DNA from: Flavobacterium hiemivividum
GTDB lineage: Bacteria > Bacteroidota > Bacteroidia > Flavobacteriales > Flavobacteriaceae
DNA length: 64,000 nt
Assembly (NCBI RefSeq): GCF_004349145.1
Contig: NZ_SMFO01000001.1
Coordinates: 806,001-870,000 of the forward strand
Direction: 5' to 3'
The position numbers and the translations under genes are program-made. The first letter of the stretch is position 1. Each line of letters starts with the position of its first letter. This document shows, in pieces, positions 29,670 to 37,535 of the stretch. Under the pieces are notes generated by a model. The model did no database searches, was not told the DNA's origin, and was given only the letters and a program-made list of their open reading frames with translations.

Positions 29670-30875
29670 ATGACAACAGAAAATTTTAAAATTCTATTTG
29701 TTCAAGCAAAGAGCAGAACAAACAAGAAGAATCAATCTCCATTGTATTGCAGAATTACACTAAATGGGAACAGAAAACAGCTTAGCACAGGCATTCATAT
29801 TGAAGCTGACTATTGGGACACCAAAAACCAAGTAGTTCTAAAATCCCATAAATCTGCAATTCTATACAACTCTCAACTTGACACAATAAAATCAAAGGTC
29901 AATAGCATCTACATGATTTTAAGATTACAGGAAAATCCTTTTTCTGTTGAGGACATTCACGATAAATACTTAGGCAAAGAAATAAAGAAAAGTGAATTTG
30001 TCCTTTCCTACTACAAACAGTATCTAGCCAAAATCAAAAAACTCGTAGGATTAGAAATCAAAGACAACACCTATAACAAATTCGTTTACGTTGGAAATCA
30101 TCTGGAAGCATTCCTGAAATGGAAATTTAAAAAAACAGATTTTCCTTTAGAAGAATTGAGTCTACAGTTTTTAGATGATTTTGATTACTATTTAAAGACA
30201 GAGAAGAAACAAGAACAAATTACTATCAACAAAACCATTCAAAGGCTTAGAACCCCAATAAAACAAGCCATTTCAGAAGGTTATTTAGATAGAGATCCGT
30301 TTATACTTCACAAGTCCAAAACAGTCCGTAAAACCGTTATCTTCCTTACTACAAAAGAACTCAAAACCCTTGAAGAAGCAGTATTACAACAAAAGAGATT
30401 AAGCACCATTCAAGACTTATTTATTTTTTGTTGCTACACAGGACTAGCCTATAATGAAATGGCAAATCTTGAGAAGCAGAACATCCAAATAGGGTTTGAT
30501 AACATTAACTGGATTCAGATGAAGAGAGAGAAAACACAGCGTCAAATCTCAATTCCAATTCTACCAAAGGCTCAAGAAATTATTGAGAAATACTCAACTG
30601 ATAGTAACCGCATATTCCCATCAATAAGCAATCAAAAATTCAATTCGTATCTCAAGGAAATTTCAGCTATAACTGGAATTGAAAAAAGATTGACGCACCA
30701 CATTGCAAGAAAAACATTTGCTTCTACAGTTTTACTGTACAATGATGTTCCAATGGAAATTGTATCAGAACTACTGGGTCATTCTAACATGGTTATTACA
30801 CAGGAAAGTTACGGGAAGGTAGTGCAGAAGAAAGTTAGTGAGGCAATGGCTAATCTAAAAGATAAATTGAAATAG
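29670..30875 (+). CDS. tyrosine recombinase (integrase) lacking the first catalytic Arg
   Basis: Catalyses integration and excision of the element. The 401-residue protein has an N-terminal arm-binding domain (about 8-95, beginning ILFVQAKSRTNKKNQSPLYC). A SAM-like core-binding domain (about 108-210) and the catalytic domain (about 220-401) follow. Catalytic residues seen are a hairpin Lys (about K285 or K288), H344 and R347 in HIARKTF, H371 in LGHSN and Y381 in ESYGKV. At the Arg I position the usual TGLR is TGLA (A260). A missing Arg I is known in Bacteroides IntDOT, so this is probably a functional family trait. Its gene is nearest the left repeat and reads inward. A bidirectional terminator follows. 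Confidence 0.95.
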   Translation: MTTENFKILFVQAKSRTNKKNQSPLYCRITLNGNRKQLSTGIHIEADYWDTKNQVVLKSHKSAILYNSQLDTIKSKVNSIYMILRLQENPFSVEDIHDKYLGKEIKKSEFVLSYYKQYLAKIKKLVGLEIKDNTYNKFVYVGNHLEAFLKWKFKKTDFPLEELSLQFLDDFDYYLKTEKKQEQITINKTIQRLRTPIKQAISEGYLDRDPFILHKSKTVRKTVIFLTTKELKTLEEAVLQQKRLSTIQDLFIFCCYTGLAYNEMANLEKQNIQIGFDNINWIQMKREKTQRQISIPILPKAQEIIEKYSTDSNRIFPSISNQKFNSYLKEISAITGIEKRLTHHIARKTFASTVLLYNDVPMEIVSELLGHSNMVITQESYGKVVQKKVSEAMANLKDKLK

Positions 30876-30878
30876 TAC

Positions 30879-30922
30879 AAAATGAGTCTAACGTATTTAA
30901 TGCGTTTTAGGCTCATTTTTCA
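30879..30922. terminator. bidirectional terminator between integrase and XRE genes
   Basis: AAAATGAGTCTAACG and CGTTTTAGGCTCATTTTT pair with one bulge around TATTTAATG. A-rich and T-rich flanks lie on both sides, suiting the two convergent genes. The hairpin overlaps the XRE stop codon. Confidence 0.7.
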
Positions 30923-31158
30923 TTTAAAATATTTATTCCTTCAAAAATTTCATTTACATCTATACCCAAAGCAAAACAGAATCTCAATAGTAAATCAACA
31001 GTCATTCTTTGTTCATTTCTAAATACTCTTCTTACGGTAGTTTCTGAACATAGTGCAGCTCTGGCAAACTCAGATTTATTGCCATTGAATTTTACAAGGA
31101 ACTCTTTGTATATCCTTTTGACTAATTCAAGTTCTATCTGTTCTAGATGCTTCTGCAT
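30913..31158 (-). CDS. XRE-family helix-turn-helix regulator
   Basis: The 81-residue protein consists of one Cro/C1-type DNA-binding domain. The helix-turn-helix is in NKSEFARAALCSETTVRRVF (about 27-46), followed by MTVDLLLRFCFALGIDVNEIF, typical of short XRE proteins. It is transcribed against the rest of the element, as many repressors of integrated elements are. Two inverted repeats lie in front of it (31203-31218 and 31254-31275) and would be its natural operators. It could control the rightward genes starting at 31469. Confidence 0.9.
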   Translation of the reverse strand: MQKHLEQIELELVKRIYKEFLVKFNGNKSEFARAALCSETTVRRVFRNEQRMTVDLLLRFCFALGIDVNEIFEGINILNEK

Positions 31159-31202
31159 TGAGCAAAGAAAATAAACGGTTAAATCAAAAACCTCTTCACC
31201 TA

Positions 31203-31275
31203 TCGACTTATAAGTCGAAAATTAAATTAGATTTGTGGATTGATATAAAATCCATTAGTGATGTAATACACTAAT
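31203..31275. promoter_or_regulatory. operator candidates upstream of the XRE gene
   Basis: TCGACTTATAAGTCGA (31203-31218) is a perfect 16-bp palindrome, 45 bases before the XRE start. ATTAGTG-N8-CACTAAT (31254-31275) is a second perfect inverted repeat. Both lie in the 310-base gap between the divergent XRE gene and the rightward genes, the expected place for repressor sites. Nothing else is recognised in this gap. Confidence 0.55.
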
Positions 31276-31468
31276 CTGAAAGAATTGCGGTTTATTTTAA
31301 AGAATGAGGAAACCCGTAATGGAATGATTTGAAAACCAATTACTTTGCTAACAAATCACTAAAAGTGGGTATTGTGACAGCTATATTTATACTTAGTACC
31401 GGAAAACAATTACATCTTCAGAAATGAATTAAGGTTTTAATCAAAAACCAGAAAATAAGACGATATCA

Positions 31469-31789
31469 ATGGAAAAAATTAAGGCTCAATTGATTTTATC
31501 ATGCATCAATAACGCTCCAGAATCATTTTTACCTATTCTAATGTCAGCGGAGGTAGAGACAGAAGCGCCTAATAAAAAGGATTTCTATCAATTTTTTAAA
31601 GGAATGCTTAATCATGCTCATGGAAGTTCAGAAGGAGAACTTCTATTGAAAATAGAACAGCCAACTTTGGACACAGATACAGAAGTGCACAATTATAACT
31701 TTTATGACAATGCCCATAAATATCCCCTCCTTTCAATCGAAGTTAAAGAAAACAACAATCTAATCTATTTAGACGTAATGCCCTTTTAA
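31469..31789 (+). CDS. hypothetical protein of the element
   Basis: I do not recognise this 106-residue protein. It has no signal peptide and no membrane segment. The sequence is acidic and looks like a small soluble alpha/beta domain, ending KENNNLIYLDVMPF. The ATG at 31469 is the only sensible start. It is the first rightward gene after the XRE operator region. A broken copy of its 3' end lies at 32735-32776, so the region has suffered duplication and deletion. Confidence 0.65.
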   Translation: MEKIKAQLILSCINNAPESFLPILMSAEVETEAPNKKDFYQFFKGMLNHAHGSSEGELLLKIEQPTLDTDTEVHNYNFYDNAHKYPLLSIEVKENNNLIYLDVMPF

Positions 31790-31855
31790 GATAAATTAAA
31801 GTCACTTTGATAAAACTAAAACATAAGAACTACATTATAAACACTTAAAAAAATT

Positions 31856-32065
31856 ATGGCAGAAGAAAAAAAAGACAATAGCAGATGCGCAAAGATTGGT
31901 GTTATAGCAATCATATTACTATTCTTATTACCACTATGGGGCTTGTCTGGAATGATGCATGGCGAGAGCTTTATGGGAGGTATTGGAGAGACTATTGGCG
32001 CTTGGATTGTTTTAATTGTGGTTGGTGCGGTTGGCTATGGAATATTTAAGACGTTTAATAAGTAA
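31856..32065 (+). CDS. small two-helix membrane protein
   Basis: The 69-residue protein has two hydrophobic segments: IGVIAIILLFLLPLWGLSGMM (about 14-34) and TIGAWIVLIVVGAVGYGIF (about 46-64), with a glycine-rich turn between. The N-terminus is charged (MAEEKKDNSRCA). No family is recognised. The good start, length and hydrophobic pattern make it a likely gene. Holin-like or small regulatory membrane proteins have such a shape, but nothing supports either role. Confidence 0.65.
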   Translation: MAEEKKDNSRCAKIGVIAIILLFLLPLWGLSGMMHGESFMGGIGETIGAWIVLIVVGAVGYGIFKTFNK

Positions 32066-32109
32066 TTGCGGATTATGTGATCTGCGGATTTAAATAGCCT
32101 GCTACAATA

Positions 32110-32241
32110 ATGTCAGTAAATTATAATAGGCCTACTTTTTTGATTGTGGTTTTATTTACCACTATCGGATATAAGCAAACAACAATAAAAATATCTTCCG
32201 ATCAAATGCTTCGTTATCTCAATAATAAAATTCAACATTAA
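32110..32241 (+). CDS. possible 43-codon small membrane or exported peptide
   Basis: An open frame from ATG 32110 to TAA 32239-32241 encodes MSVNYNRPTFLIVVLFTTIG and 23 further residues. It has one hydrophobic stretch near the N-terminus. It ends five bases before the next gene (32247). Its fit between the neighbours favours translation, but the length is small and it may be chance. Confidence 0.3.
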   Translation: MSVNYNRPTFLIVVLFTTIGYKQTTIKISSDQMLRYLNNKIQH

Positions 32242-32246
32242 TAACT

Positions 32247-32720
32247 ATGAAAAAATATTATCATTTACTAATTGCTTTCTTTTTAATCAATAGTCTAAAT
32301 GCGCAAATAATTGAAGGTGAAGTTGCCGTTTATAATAAAAGCTCTTATTTTATGGGAGACAAAGAAAGCTGGAAAAGAGTTGAAATCAATGGAGGCTTAG
32401 ATTTTAATAGAAAAGCGTATATCAATTTTGAAGACGAATCAATAACTTTTTTTGTTGGTGGAAATTCAACTGATGAGGAAGTTTACATCAAATCTGACTT
32501 GGTAATAGGAGGAATGGCAACTACAAAATACACCGTGTTAGCTGAAATACCATACATAACATTCATGACAAAAAAAGAAGGGCTCGAAATTATTTATTTT
32601 GATTCAACTAATTTTAAGTCAAACCAATCAGTATTCGTTATTACAGAATTTAAAAGCCATACAATGTACTTTCTTGAATGTAATAAAGATGTAGACGAAT
32701 TTATTGCAAAATTATATTAA
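32247..32720 (+). CDS. exported protein of unknown function
   Basis: The 157-residue protein has a clear signal peptide (MKKYYHLLIAFFLINSLNAQ), cleaved after Ala-Gln in the usual Flavobacterium pattern. The mature part is a beta-rich domain with repeated short strands (VAVYNKSSYFMGD, FEDESITFFVGG, YTVLAEIPYITFM). No family is recognised. It lies in the element between small membrane genes and a lipoprotein. The group may be cargo acting at the cell envelope. Confidence 0.75.
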   Translation: MKKYYHLLIAFFLINSLNAQIIEGEVAVYNKSSYFMGDKESWKRVEINGGLDFNRKAYINFEDESITFFVGGNSTDEEVYIKSDLVIGGMATTKYTVLAEIPYITFMTKKEGLEIIYFDSTNFKSNQSVFVITEFKSHTMYFLECNKDVDEFIAKLY

Positions 32721-32734
32721 GAACCTATTACACG

Positions 32735-32776
32735 CTTCAATAGAAGTTAAGAAAACAACAATCAATGCCCTTTTAA
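32735..32776 (+). pseudogene. fragment duplicating the 3' end of the gene at 31469
   Basis: CTTCAATAGAAGTTAAGAAA then ACAACAATC and AATGCCCTTTTAA repeat the end of the gene at 31469-31789. The original reads CTTTCAATCGAAGTTAAAGA...ACAACAATC and ends ATGCCCTTTTAA. About 15 bases in the middle are deleted and the frame is broken. It lies in the 75-base gap before the lipoprotein gene. Confidence 0.6.
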
Positions 32777-32795
32777 AATTTTAAATCACATCAAA

Positions 32796-33545
32796 ATGAA
32801 AAATATAATCTTGCTTTTTCTGACAATAACTCTAACATGCTGTAAACAAAATGAAAATAAAGAAAAAACCATACTCTCCTTTGTTGATTATTGTGATAAG
32901 ACTGACGAAGCATTTTTAAAGAGTAAATCTACCCCAAAGAAAAATCAAATACTTTTTATGAATTATCATTTAAATATGACAGAAGCTGAATTTGATAGTG
33001 TTACAAAAAAAAACATTAAAGAAGGCATCATGAAAATCTACAAAGATACCCTTTATCTAAATTTAGAAAAAGGCTGTAATTTTAAGATTACTAATTCAAT
33101 AGTAGACAACAAATTAAAAATAATGCACCTTACTTATTCATGGAAATTCAATAGAAATTCCAGTTTTTACAATCCGAAAACTTATTATGAATTCTATAAC
33201 AAGATTCTACAAGAAAAATATGGAAGCCCCATTTGTAGCTACGAGGATATCGATAATGAAAAATTTAATTCTTTAAGTCTTAGTAAATCTAATGGAGCAT
33301 CTTGGATTAAAGACGGTATAAAAATTACATTGGATGAGTTTAATACTCTTGATAGTTCAATTAGTAACCATTCTGGGGAATTGATTCAAACATACATTAT
33401 TTATCAAGAACTATCAGATTGGAGAAGAAGACACAGAGCTTTAAAACTTTCAGAAAAAAAAGAGACAGCGAGACAGAATATTGAACGCCGGAAACTTGAA
33501 AAGGAAAACTTAAGAAAAGATAGTATTTATAATAGCAATTTTTAA
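32796..33545 (+). CDS. lipoprotein of unknown function
   Basis: The 249-residue protein has a lipoprotein signal (MKNIILLFLTITLTCC, lipid Cys at 15 or 16). A mixed soluble domain follows, then a highly charged C-terminal helix (about 205-245, RRRHRALKLSEKKETARQNI), probably a coiled coil. No family is recognised. It is the last of the small envelope-type genes before the DNA-metabolism block and has the low-GC, lysine-rich composition of its neighbours. Confidence 0.75.
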   Translation: MKNIILLFLTITLTCCKQNENKEKTILSFVDYCDKTDEAFLKSKSTPKKNQILFMNYHLNMTEAEFDSVTKKNIKEGIMKIYKDTLYLNLEKGCNFKITNSIVDNKLKIMHLTYSWKFNRNSSFYNPKTYYEFYNKILQEKYGSPICSYEDIDNEKFNSLSLSKSNGASWIKDGIKITLDEFNTLDSSISNHSGELIQTYIIYQELSDWRRRHRALKLSEKKETARQNIERRKLEKENLRKDSIYNSNF

Positions 33546-33654
33546 AAATTTAATTTTTTTAAAGTCACACGCTTACTAAACCACACGTCACCCCCTACTC
33601 ATTTTATAATTTGGGATATGCCCGTCAATGTTTAATCTTAAAATTATAAAAACT

Positions 33655-33999
33655 ATGGTTACAATTGTAGATTACAAAAAATATCAAAGAGAGAATGGGG
33701 AAAGCTTCTATGCTCTTGAAGTACAAGGAGGAATCGAATCTGTAAAAAGTAAAGAAACCGGAAAGACTTACTTTACAGTGCGAACAACTAAAGTACCATG
33801 TACTTTTAATGAGCCAACCTGTAAGGCACTACTAGGAACTCAAATGCCCGGAACTATAAAAAAGGTAACAGTAGACCCTTATGAATTTACCATTCGGGAA
33901 ACAGGTGAAATCATCAAAATGTCCCACCGATACGAATACCTTTCAGAAGAAGAAAGCATCGTTGAGAGCAACGTGCTAAAAAATGAAATGGTGTACTAA
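33655..33999 (+). CDS. small protein of the recombination block, possibly ssDNA-binding
   Basis: The 114-residue protein begins MVTIVDYKKYQRENGESFYA and alternates short strands (FYALEVQGGI, TYFTVRTTKVPC, KVTVDPYEFTIR), suggesting a compact beta-barrel or OB-like fold. No named family is recognised. The start at ATG 33655 is preferred over one 27 bases upstream because homologous-looking sequence begins there. It directly precedes a Sak4-like ATPase, and Sak4 recombinases commonly work with an encoded SSB. The ssDNA-binding role is inference from fold and position. A strong terminator follows. Confidence 0.65.
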   Translation: MVTIVDYKKYQRENGESFYALEVQGGIESVKSKETGKTYFTVRTTKVPCTFNEPTCKALLGTQMPGTIKKVTVDPYEFTIRETGEIIKMSHRYEYLSEEESIVESNVLKNEMVY

Positions 34000-34020
34000 A
34001 ACACCTCTCTATAAGTAATT

Positions 34021-34050
34021 AAGGAACTCCAAAAGGGGTTCCTTTTTTTT
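34021..34050 (+). terminator. terminator after the 33655 gene
   Basis: AAGGAACTCC-AAAA-GGGGTTCC is followed by TTTTTTTT. The stem is 8 bp with one T-G pair. It separates this gene from the Sak4-like gene. Confidence 0.75.
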
Positions 34051-34108
34051 TATAACAATAATTTATTATGTCGAATAACGACCAATAACAACATCAAATA
34101 ACATCAGT

Positions 34109-34999
34109 ATGAAACTACAAAAAGCACAAAGGAACCAAGTGAAATTAAGACTGGGTTTAAGTGGCGCAAGTGGCTTTGGTAAATCTTATTCAGCATTACT
34201 ATTAGCTTACGGAATCACTAACGATTGGACTAAAATAGCTATAATTGACACTGAAAATAACAGTGCCAGCCTCTACTCCCACTTAGGAGATTTTAACGTA
34301 TTGTCGTTGAATGAGCCATACGCTCCAGAGCGTTATATTCAAGCCATTGAGGTTTGTGAAAAAGAAGAAATCGAAGTAGTTATAATTGACAGCATTACAC
34401 ACGAATGGTCTGGCAAAGGTGGATGCTTGGAACTACATGAACAACTTGGAGGAAGATTCCAAGATTGGGCTAAAATAACTCCGCGTCATCAAGCCTTTAT
34501 CGATAAAATTCTTAATTCAAACTGTCATGTGATTACTACTGTACGACGCAAAACGGATTACAGTCTTGATAAAGACGGCAACGGTAAGACTAAAGTAATG
34601 AAGCTAGGAACTAAGGAAATTACAAGAGACGGCTTCGAATATGAGCTGACAGTCAATTTTGAGCTTATAAATGACAATCATCTTGTGACCGCTTCTAAGG
34701 ATAGAACTGGTTTATTTTCTGGGAAACCTGAATTCGTCATTAATTCATCCACAGGAAAGAAGCTTATTGAATGGTGCAATTTAGGAATTTCGGTTGAAAT
34801 TGCTATGTCTGAAATCAATGCTTGTGAGAATCTTGAGGGATTGAAGCATGTGTATTCAAAATATCCTTCGCTTCAAAAGCAGATTCACAATGCCATTATG
34901 AACAGGAAAAACCAGATAGAAAACATCGCTAGTCACCTAGTCGACGAAAAAGAAATTGTAAAACCATTAATTGAAGAGAACCATGGAATTAGTACTTAA
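34109..34999 (+). CDS. Sak4-like RecA-fold ATPase (phage-type recombination)
   Basis: The 296-residue protein has Walker A GASGFGKS (19-26) and Walker B VVIIDS (90-95). The IDTENNSASLYSH strand and EITRDGFEYELTVNFELIND are typical of the AAA_24/phage nucleotide-binding group. These single-domain RecA-like ATPases (Sak4) promote strand annealing or replication restart in phages and mobile elements with an SSB partner. The C-terminal 60 residues form a helical tail. Its end overlaps the DUF3871 gene by 17 bases, so the two are translationally coupled. Type of element DNA metabolism is inferred from family and context. Confidence 0.85.
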   Translation: MKLQKAQRNQVKLRLGLSGASGFGKSYSALLLAYGITNDWTKIAIIDTENNSASLYSHLGDFNVLSLNEPYAPERYIQAIEVCEKEEIEVVIIDSITHEWSGKGGCLELHEQLGGRFQDWAKITPRHQAFIDKILNSNCHVITTVRRKTDYSLDKDGNGKTKVMKLGTKEITRDGFEYELTVNFELINDNHLVTASKDRTGLFSGKPEFVINSSTGKKLIEWCNLGISVEIAMSEINACENLEGLKHVYSKYPSLQKQIHNAIMNRKNQIENIASHLVDEKEIVKPLIEENHGIST

Positions 35000-35966
35000 T
35001 AGTAGCATCAACGAGCATCTAGTAGATGAGAACGAGATAATAAACAAACCATCAAGTAGTTTTATTGAAGCCAATACTGAAATAGTCAGTTTAGAACATT
35101 TGGAAAAAGATTGTATAATCCCTGTATTCTCAAAGGATAACGAGTCAACAATTAGCCATTTCCAGTTTGTAGATAAATGCCAACAAATAATTCAAAAATT
35201 ACTGCCTGGGGTACTTCAGAAAACACCTGATATTAGAGTAAGCCACGTAGTAAAAGGAAGAATTCCATCAGCAATAGGAAAACCCGCAAAGGATCTTGAA
35301 GAACACGAAAAAACCATTTATTACGAACGATGTGCCTTCATTATAGATTTACCCTCGACAAAGCAAATTGTTAACGGAAATGAGCTTACATTGAGCATTG
35401 GCGGAGTACGAGCGTATAATCAGGAGAACCTTTATAGTAAGAAATCAATGGAAAAATTCAAAGTTTTTATTGGCTTCAAGAATAAGGTGTGTACTAACTT
35501 ATGTATTAGTACAGATGGCTTTTCCAATGAAATAAGGATATCTTCTATACATGAGTTAGAAGACAAAATGATTGAGCTTTTCTCTAATTACAAGAGAGAC
35601 AATCACCTTAAAATGATGGAGCGAATGATTGAACACAAGTTGTCTGAAACGCAATTTGCGCATCTAATTGGAAAATTCAGAATGTTTACGCACTTAGACA
35701 AGCACACACAGAAATCAATCTTCCCAATTTCATTGAATGACAGTCAGATAAACAATATTGTGAAAGACTATTACCAGTGTCCAAACTTCTCAAGAAGTCA
35801 CGATGGTTCGATAAGTTTCTGGAATCTGTACAACTTATTTACGGAAGCGAACAAATCCTCTTACATCGATAATAACCTAGAACGTAATGTCAACGCATAC
35901 GAACTAATCAACAACCTAGGTAAATCCATCCAAAACAACATTCCCAATTGGTTCCTGCATTATTAA
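34983..35966 (+). CDS. DUF3871 family protein
   Basis: A 327-residue soluble protein that I recognise as DUF3871, found in mobile elements of Bacteroidetes. Family marks are PGVLQKTPDIRVSHVVKGRI (about 75-94), GGVRAYNQENLYSKKSMEKF and a C-terminal IKDYYQ-type helical region. No enzymatic motif is visible. The ATG at 34983 inside the end of the Sak4-like gene is chosen over 34971 because the reading MELVLNSSINEHLVDE matches family starts as I recall them. Coupling to a RecA-like ATPase suggests a role in DNA replication or recombination of the element. Confidence 0.75.
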   Translation: MELVLNSSINEHLVDENEIINKPSSSFIEANTEIVSLEHLEKDCIIPVFSKDNESTISHFQFVDKCQQIIQKLLPGVLQKTPDIRVSHVVKGRIPSAIGKPAKDLEEHEKTIYYERCAFIIDLPSTKQIVNGNELTLSIGGVRAYNQENLYSKKSMEKFKVFIGFKNKVCTNLCISTDGFSNEIRISSIHELEDKMIELFSNYKRDNHLKMMERMIEHKLSETQFAHLIGKFRMFTHLDKHTQKSIFPISLNDSQINNIVKDYYQCPNFSRSHDGSISFWNLYNLFTEANKSSYIDNNLERNVNAYELINNLGKSIQNNIPNWFLHY

Positions 35967-36023
35967 TCATAGCTCTTTTGTTAGGTAAAGAACACTTTAC
36001 GGGAGGTAGAGAAAGAAGAAATT

Positions 36024-36287
36024 ATGGAAGACCATGAATTAGCAGATGTGCTACAATACAGCTCGCCTAAAGAACTTTATGTAATAACGTATTACAATGT
36101 GCTCAAATTACTTTTTTGCCCTTTCAGAGTCAAGGTCTTATCCAACGTTGGACTTCTAAGGAAAGGGCAATTAGTTTGGGTTAGTGAGGTTAAAGTAACA
36201 ACAGAATTAAAAACAATTTTTATAATAAACGGGAACGCTTACCATTACCACTCTTTTGAAATCCTTATTGAGGAATTTACAGAGTAG
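36024..36287 (+). CDS. hypothetical small protein
   Basis: The 87-residue protein (MEDHELADVLQYSSPKELYV...) shows no recognised family. Its second half has an alternating beta pattern (KGQLVWVSEVKVTTELKTIF), perhaps a small beta-barrel domain. It starts 57 bases after DUF3871 and is followed by its own terminator at 36392-36419. It is retained as a gene because of its regular start, codon use like the neighbours and position. Confidence 0.55.
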   Translation: MEDHELADVLQYSSPKELYVITYYNVLKLLFCPFRVKVLSNVGLLRKGQLVWVSEVKVTTELKTIFIINGNAYHYHSFEILIEEFTE

Positions 36288-36391
36288 TTATTATAAAACA
36301 AGGAGTTATGCTGAATTTCGATAACCAACTTTTGAGACGGTTTCTCCTTTATCAATAAAACCACTGAAAAAGCTTTTTGTACAAATTGAAA

Positions 36392-36419
36392 ACGGAGAGA
36401 TTCTGTCTCTCCATTTTTT
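36392..36419 (+). terminator. terminator before the gene at 36476
   Basis: GGAGAGA-TTCTG-TCTCTCC forms a 7-bp perfect stem followed by ATTTTTT. It lies 104 bases after the gene at 36024-36287. Confidence 0.75.
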
Positions 36420-36475
36420 ATCTCATTAAAAAACAATTAATATTGTAGGACTAAAACTTTAATGCTACAAGCACT

Positions 36476-37300
36476 ATGCAACTTGATAAATTAATCGACG
36501 ATCTTAAGGAATTTAAAAAAACTGATTGGTTAGAAAAAGGATTTCGTGACTTATTTAGTAAAATAAACGAATTTGAGATTTGCACTCCTAACGATAAATT
36601 TGATCAGTTCACTTACAATGCTCCTGTTGTAATAAATGAAGAAGTGGTTGATAATGAAGTTTTAGTAACTTTTGAAAGTTTTAAATTGCAAAAGTTCAAA
36701 GCGAAAATAAAAACAATCCACAATGAGTTTGAAATCCTATCTAAGATAGAAAAAAATTATTACTGTGAATCGCTGATATCAGTACTTAAACTAATATCTA
36801 ACAACTTCAGTAAGGGTTCTGAATTCAAGGATTACCATACAGAATTAAAATTGGCAATTGAAGAATTATCTATTGAATATTCAACACACCTAAACAAGAC
36901 CACTAAGAACAATTCTTTCAAATACATTACCGGTAGAGATAATAATAGTTTTACTAAAATACAGCTTCTCTACAAAGTTTTAATGGAGAATGATTTAATT
37001 GAAAAAGAAACAAAACTCAATGATTTCGAACTTGTTTTTAAAAACGAAACCATTAAAAAATTAATTCGTTGGACAGGTACCACAAGTGAACTCAAATATT
37101 TTATAAAAATAATCAATACTCCTGATTATGGTTTTGAAGATAACGGAGATGAAAAATGGCGAGTTGCCGTAAATTGCTTCATCAAAGTTAAAAAAAGGTC
37201 TATTGAAAAAGTTGATTTCAAAAACTTAAGAACTTACAAAATTACTCCGGCGACAATTACTAAACTAGACTCTTTAATCGTAAAGTCCTTTCGGAAATAA
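36476..37300 (+). CDS. hypothetical protein, possibly RteC-like C-terminus
   Basis: The 274-residue protein is soluble and mostly helical, rich in Lys, Glu and Asn. Its C-terminal part (LIRWTGTTSELKYFIKIINT, about 205-224, then WRVAVNCFIKVKKRS) resembles the end of RteC-type regulators of Bacteroides elements, where a (I/L)xWTG(S/T)xxEL motif precedes a DNA-binding end. RteC controls excision in CTn elements. The similarity is short and judged by eye, so function is uncertain. It lies just upstream of the TATACTAC repeats and could bind them. Confidence 0.5.
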   Translation: MQLDKLIDDLKEFKKTDWLEKGFRDLFSKINEFEICTPNDKFDQFTYNAPVVINEEVVDNEVLVTFESFKLQKFKAKIKTIHNEFEILSKIEKNYYCESLISVLKLISNNFSKGSEFKDYHTELKLAIEELSIEYSTHLNKTTKNNSFKYITGRDNNSFTKIQLLYKVLMENDLIEKETKLNDFELVFKNETIKKLIRWTGTTSELKYFIKIINTPDYGFEDNGDEKWRVAVNCFIKVKKRSIEKVDFKNLRTYKITPATITKLDSLIVKSFRK

Positions 37301-37349
37301 ATCTAAAAAACATTGTTTTCAAAGCTTAAAAACCCTTTTTAGCAAATTT

Positions 37350-37456
37350 TATACTACCCATATACTACGCCTTTAAAAGTATTTAAAAATATTGTTTTTC
37401 ATATATTACATAGAACTTATAGGTATCTAATTAAAACTATACTACTCTTATACTAC
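37350..37456 (+). promoter_or_regulatory. iteron-like pairs of TATACTAC
   Basis: TATACTAC occurs at 37350, 37361, 37438 and 37449. Each pair is spaced 11 bases start to start, one DNA turn. The two pairs are 88 bases apart, eight turns of 11. The pair sequences read TATACTACCCATATACTACG and TATACTACTCTTATACTACG. They fill the 235-base gap before the primase-helicase gene. This is the pattern of replication-origin iterons or of a dimeric regulator's operator. Confidence 0.6.
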
Positions 37457-37535
37457 GGTGGTACTTTACAGCCTTTATTCTTCCAATCTTTGCATCAGCC
37501 TACCGAAATAACAGTAGGTTTAAAAAATTAATTAA

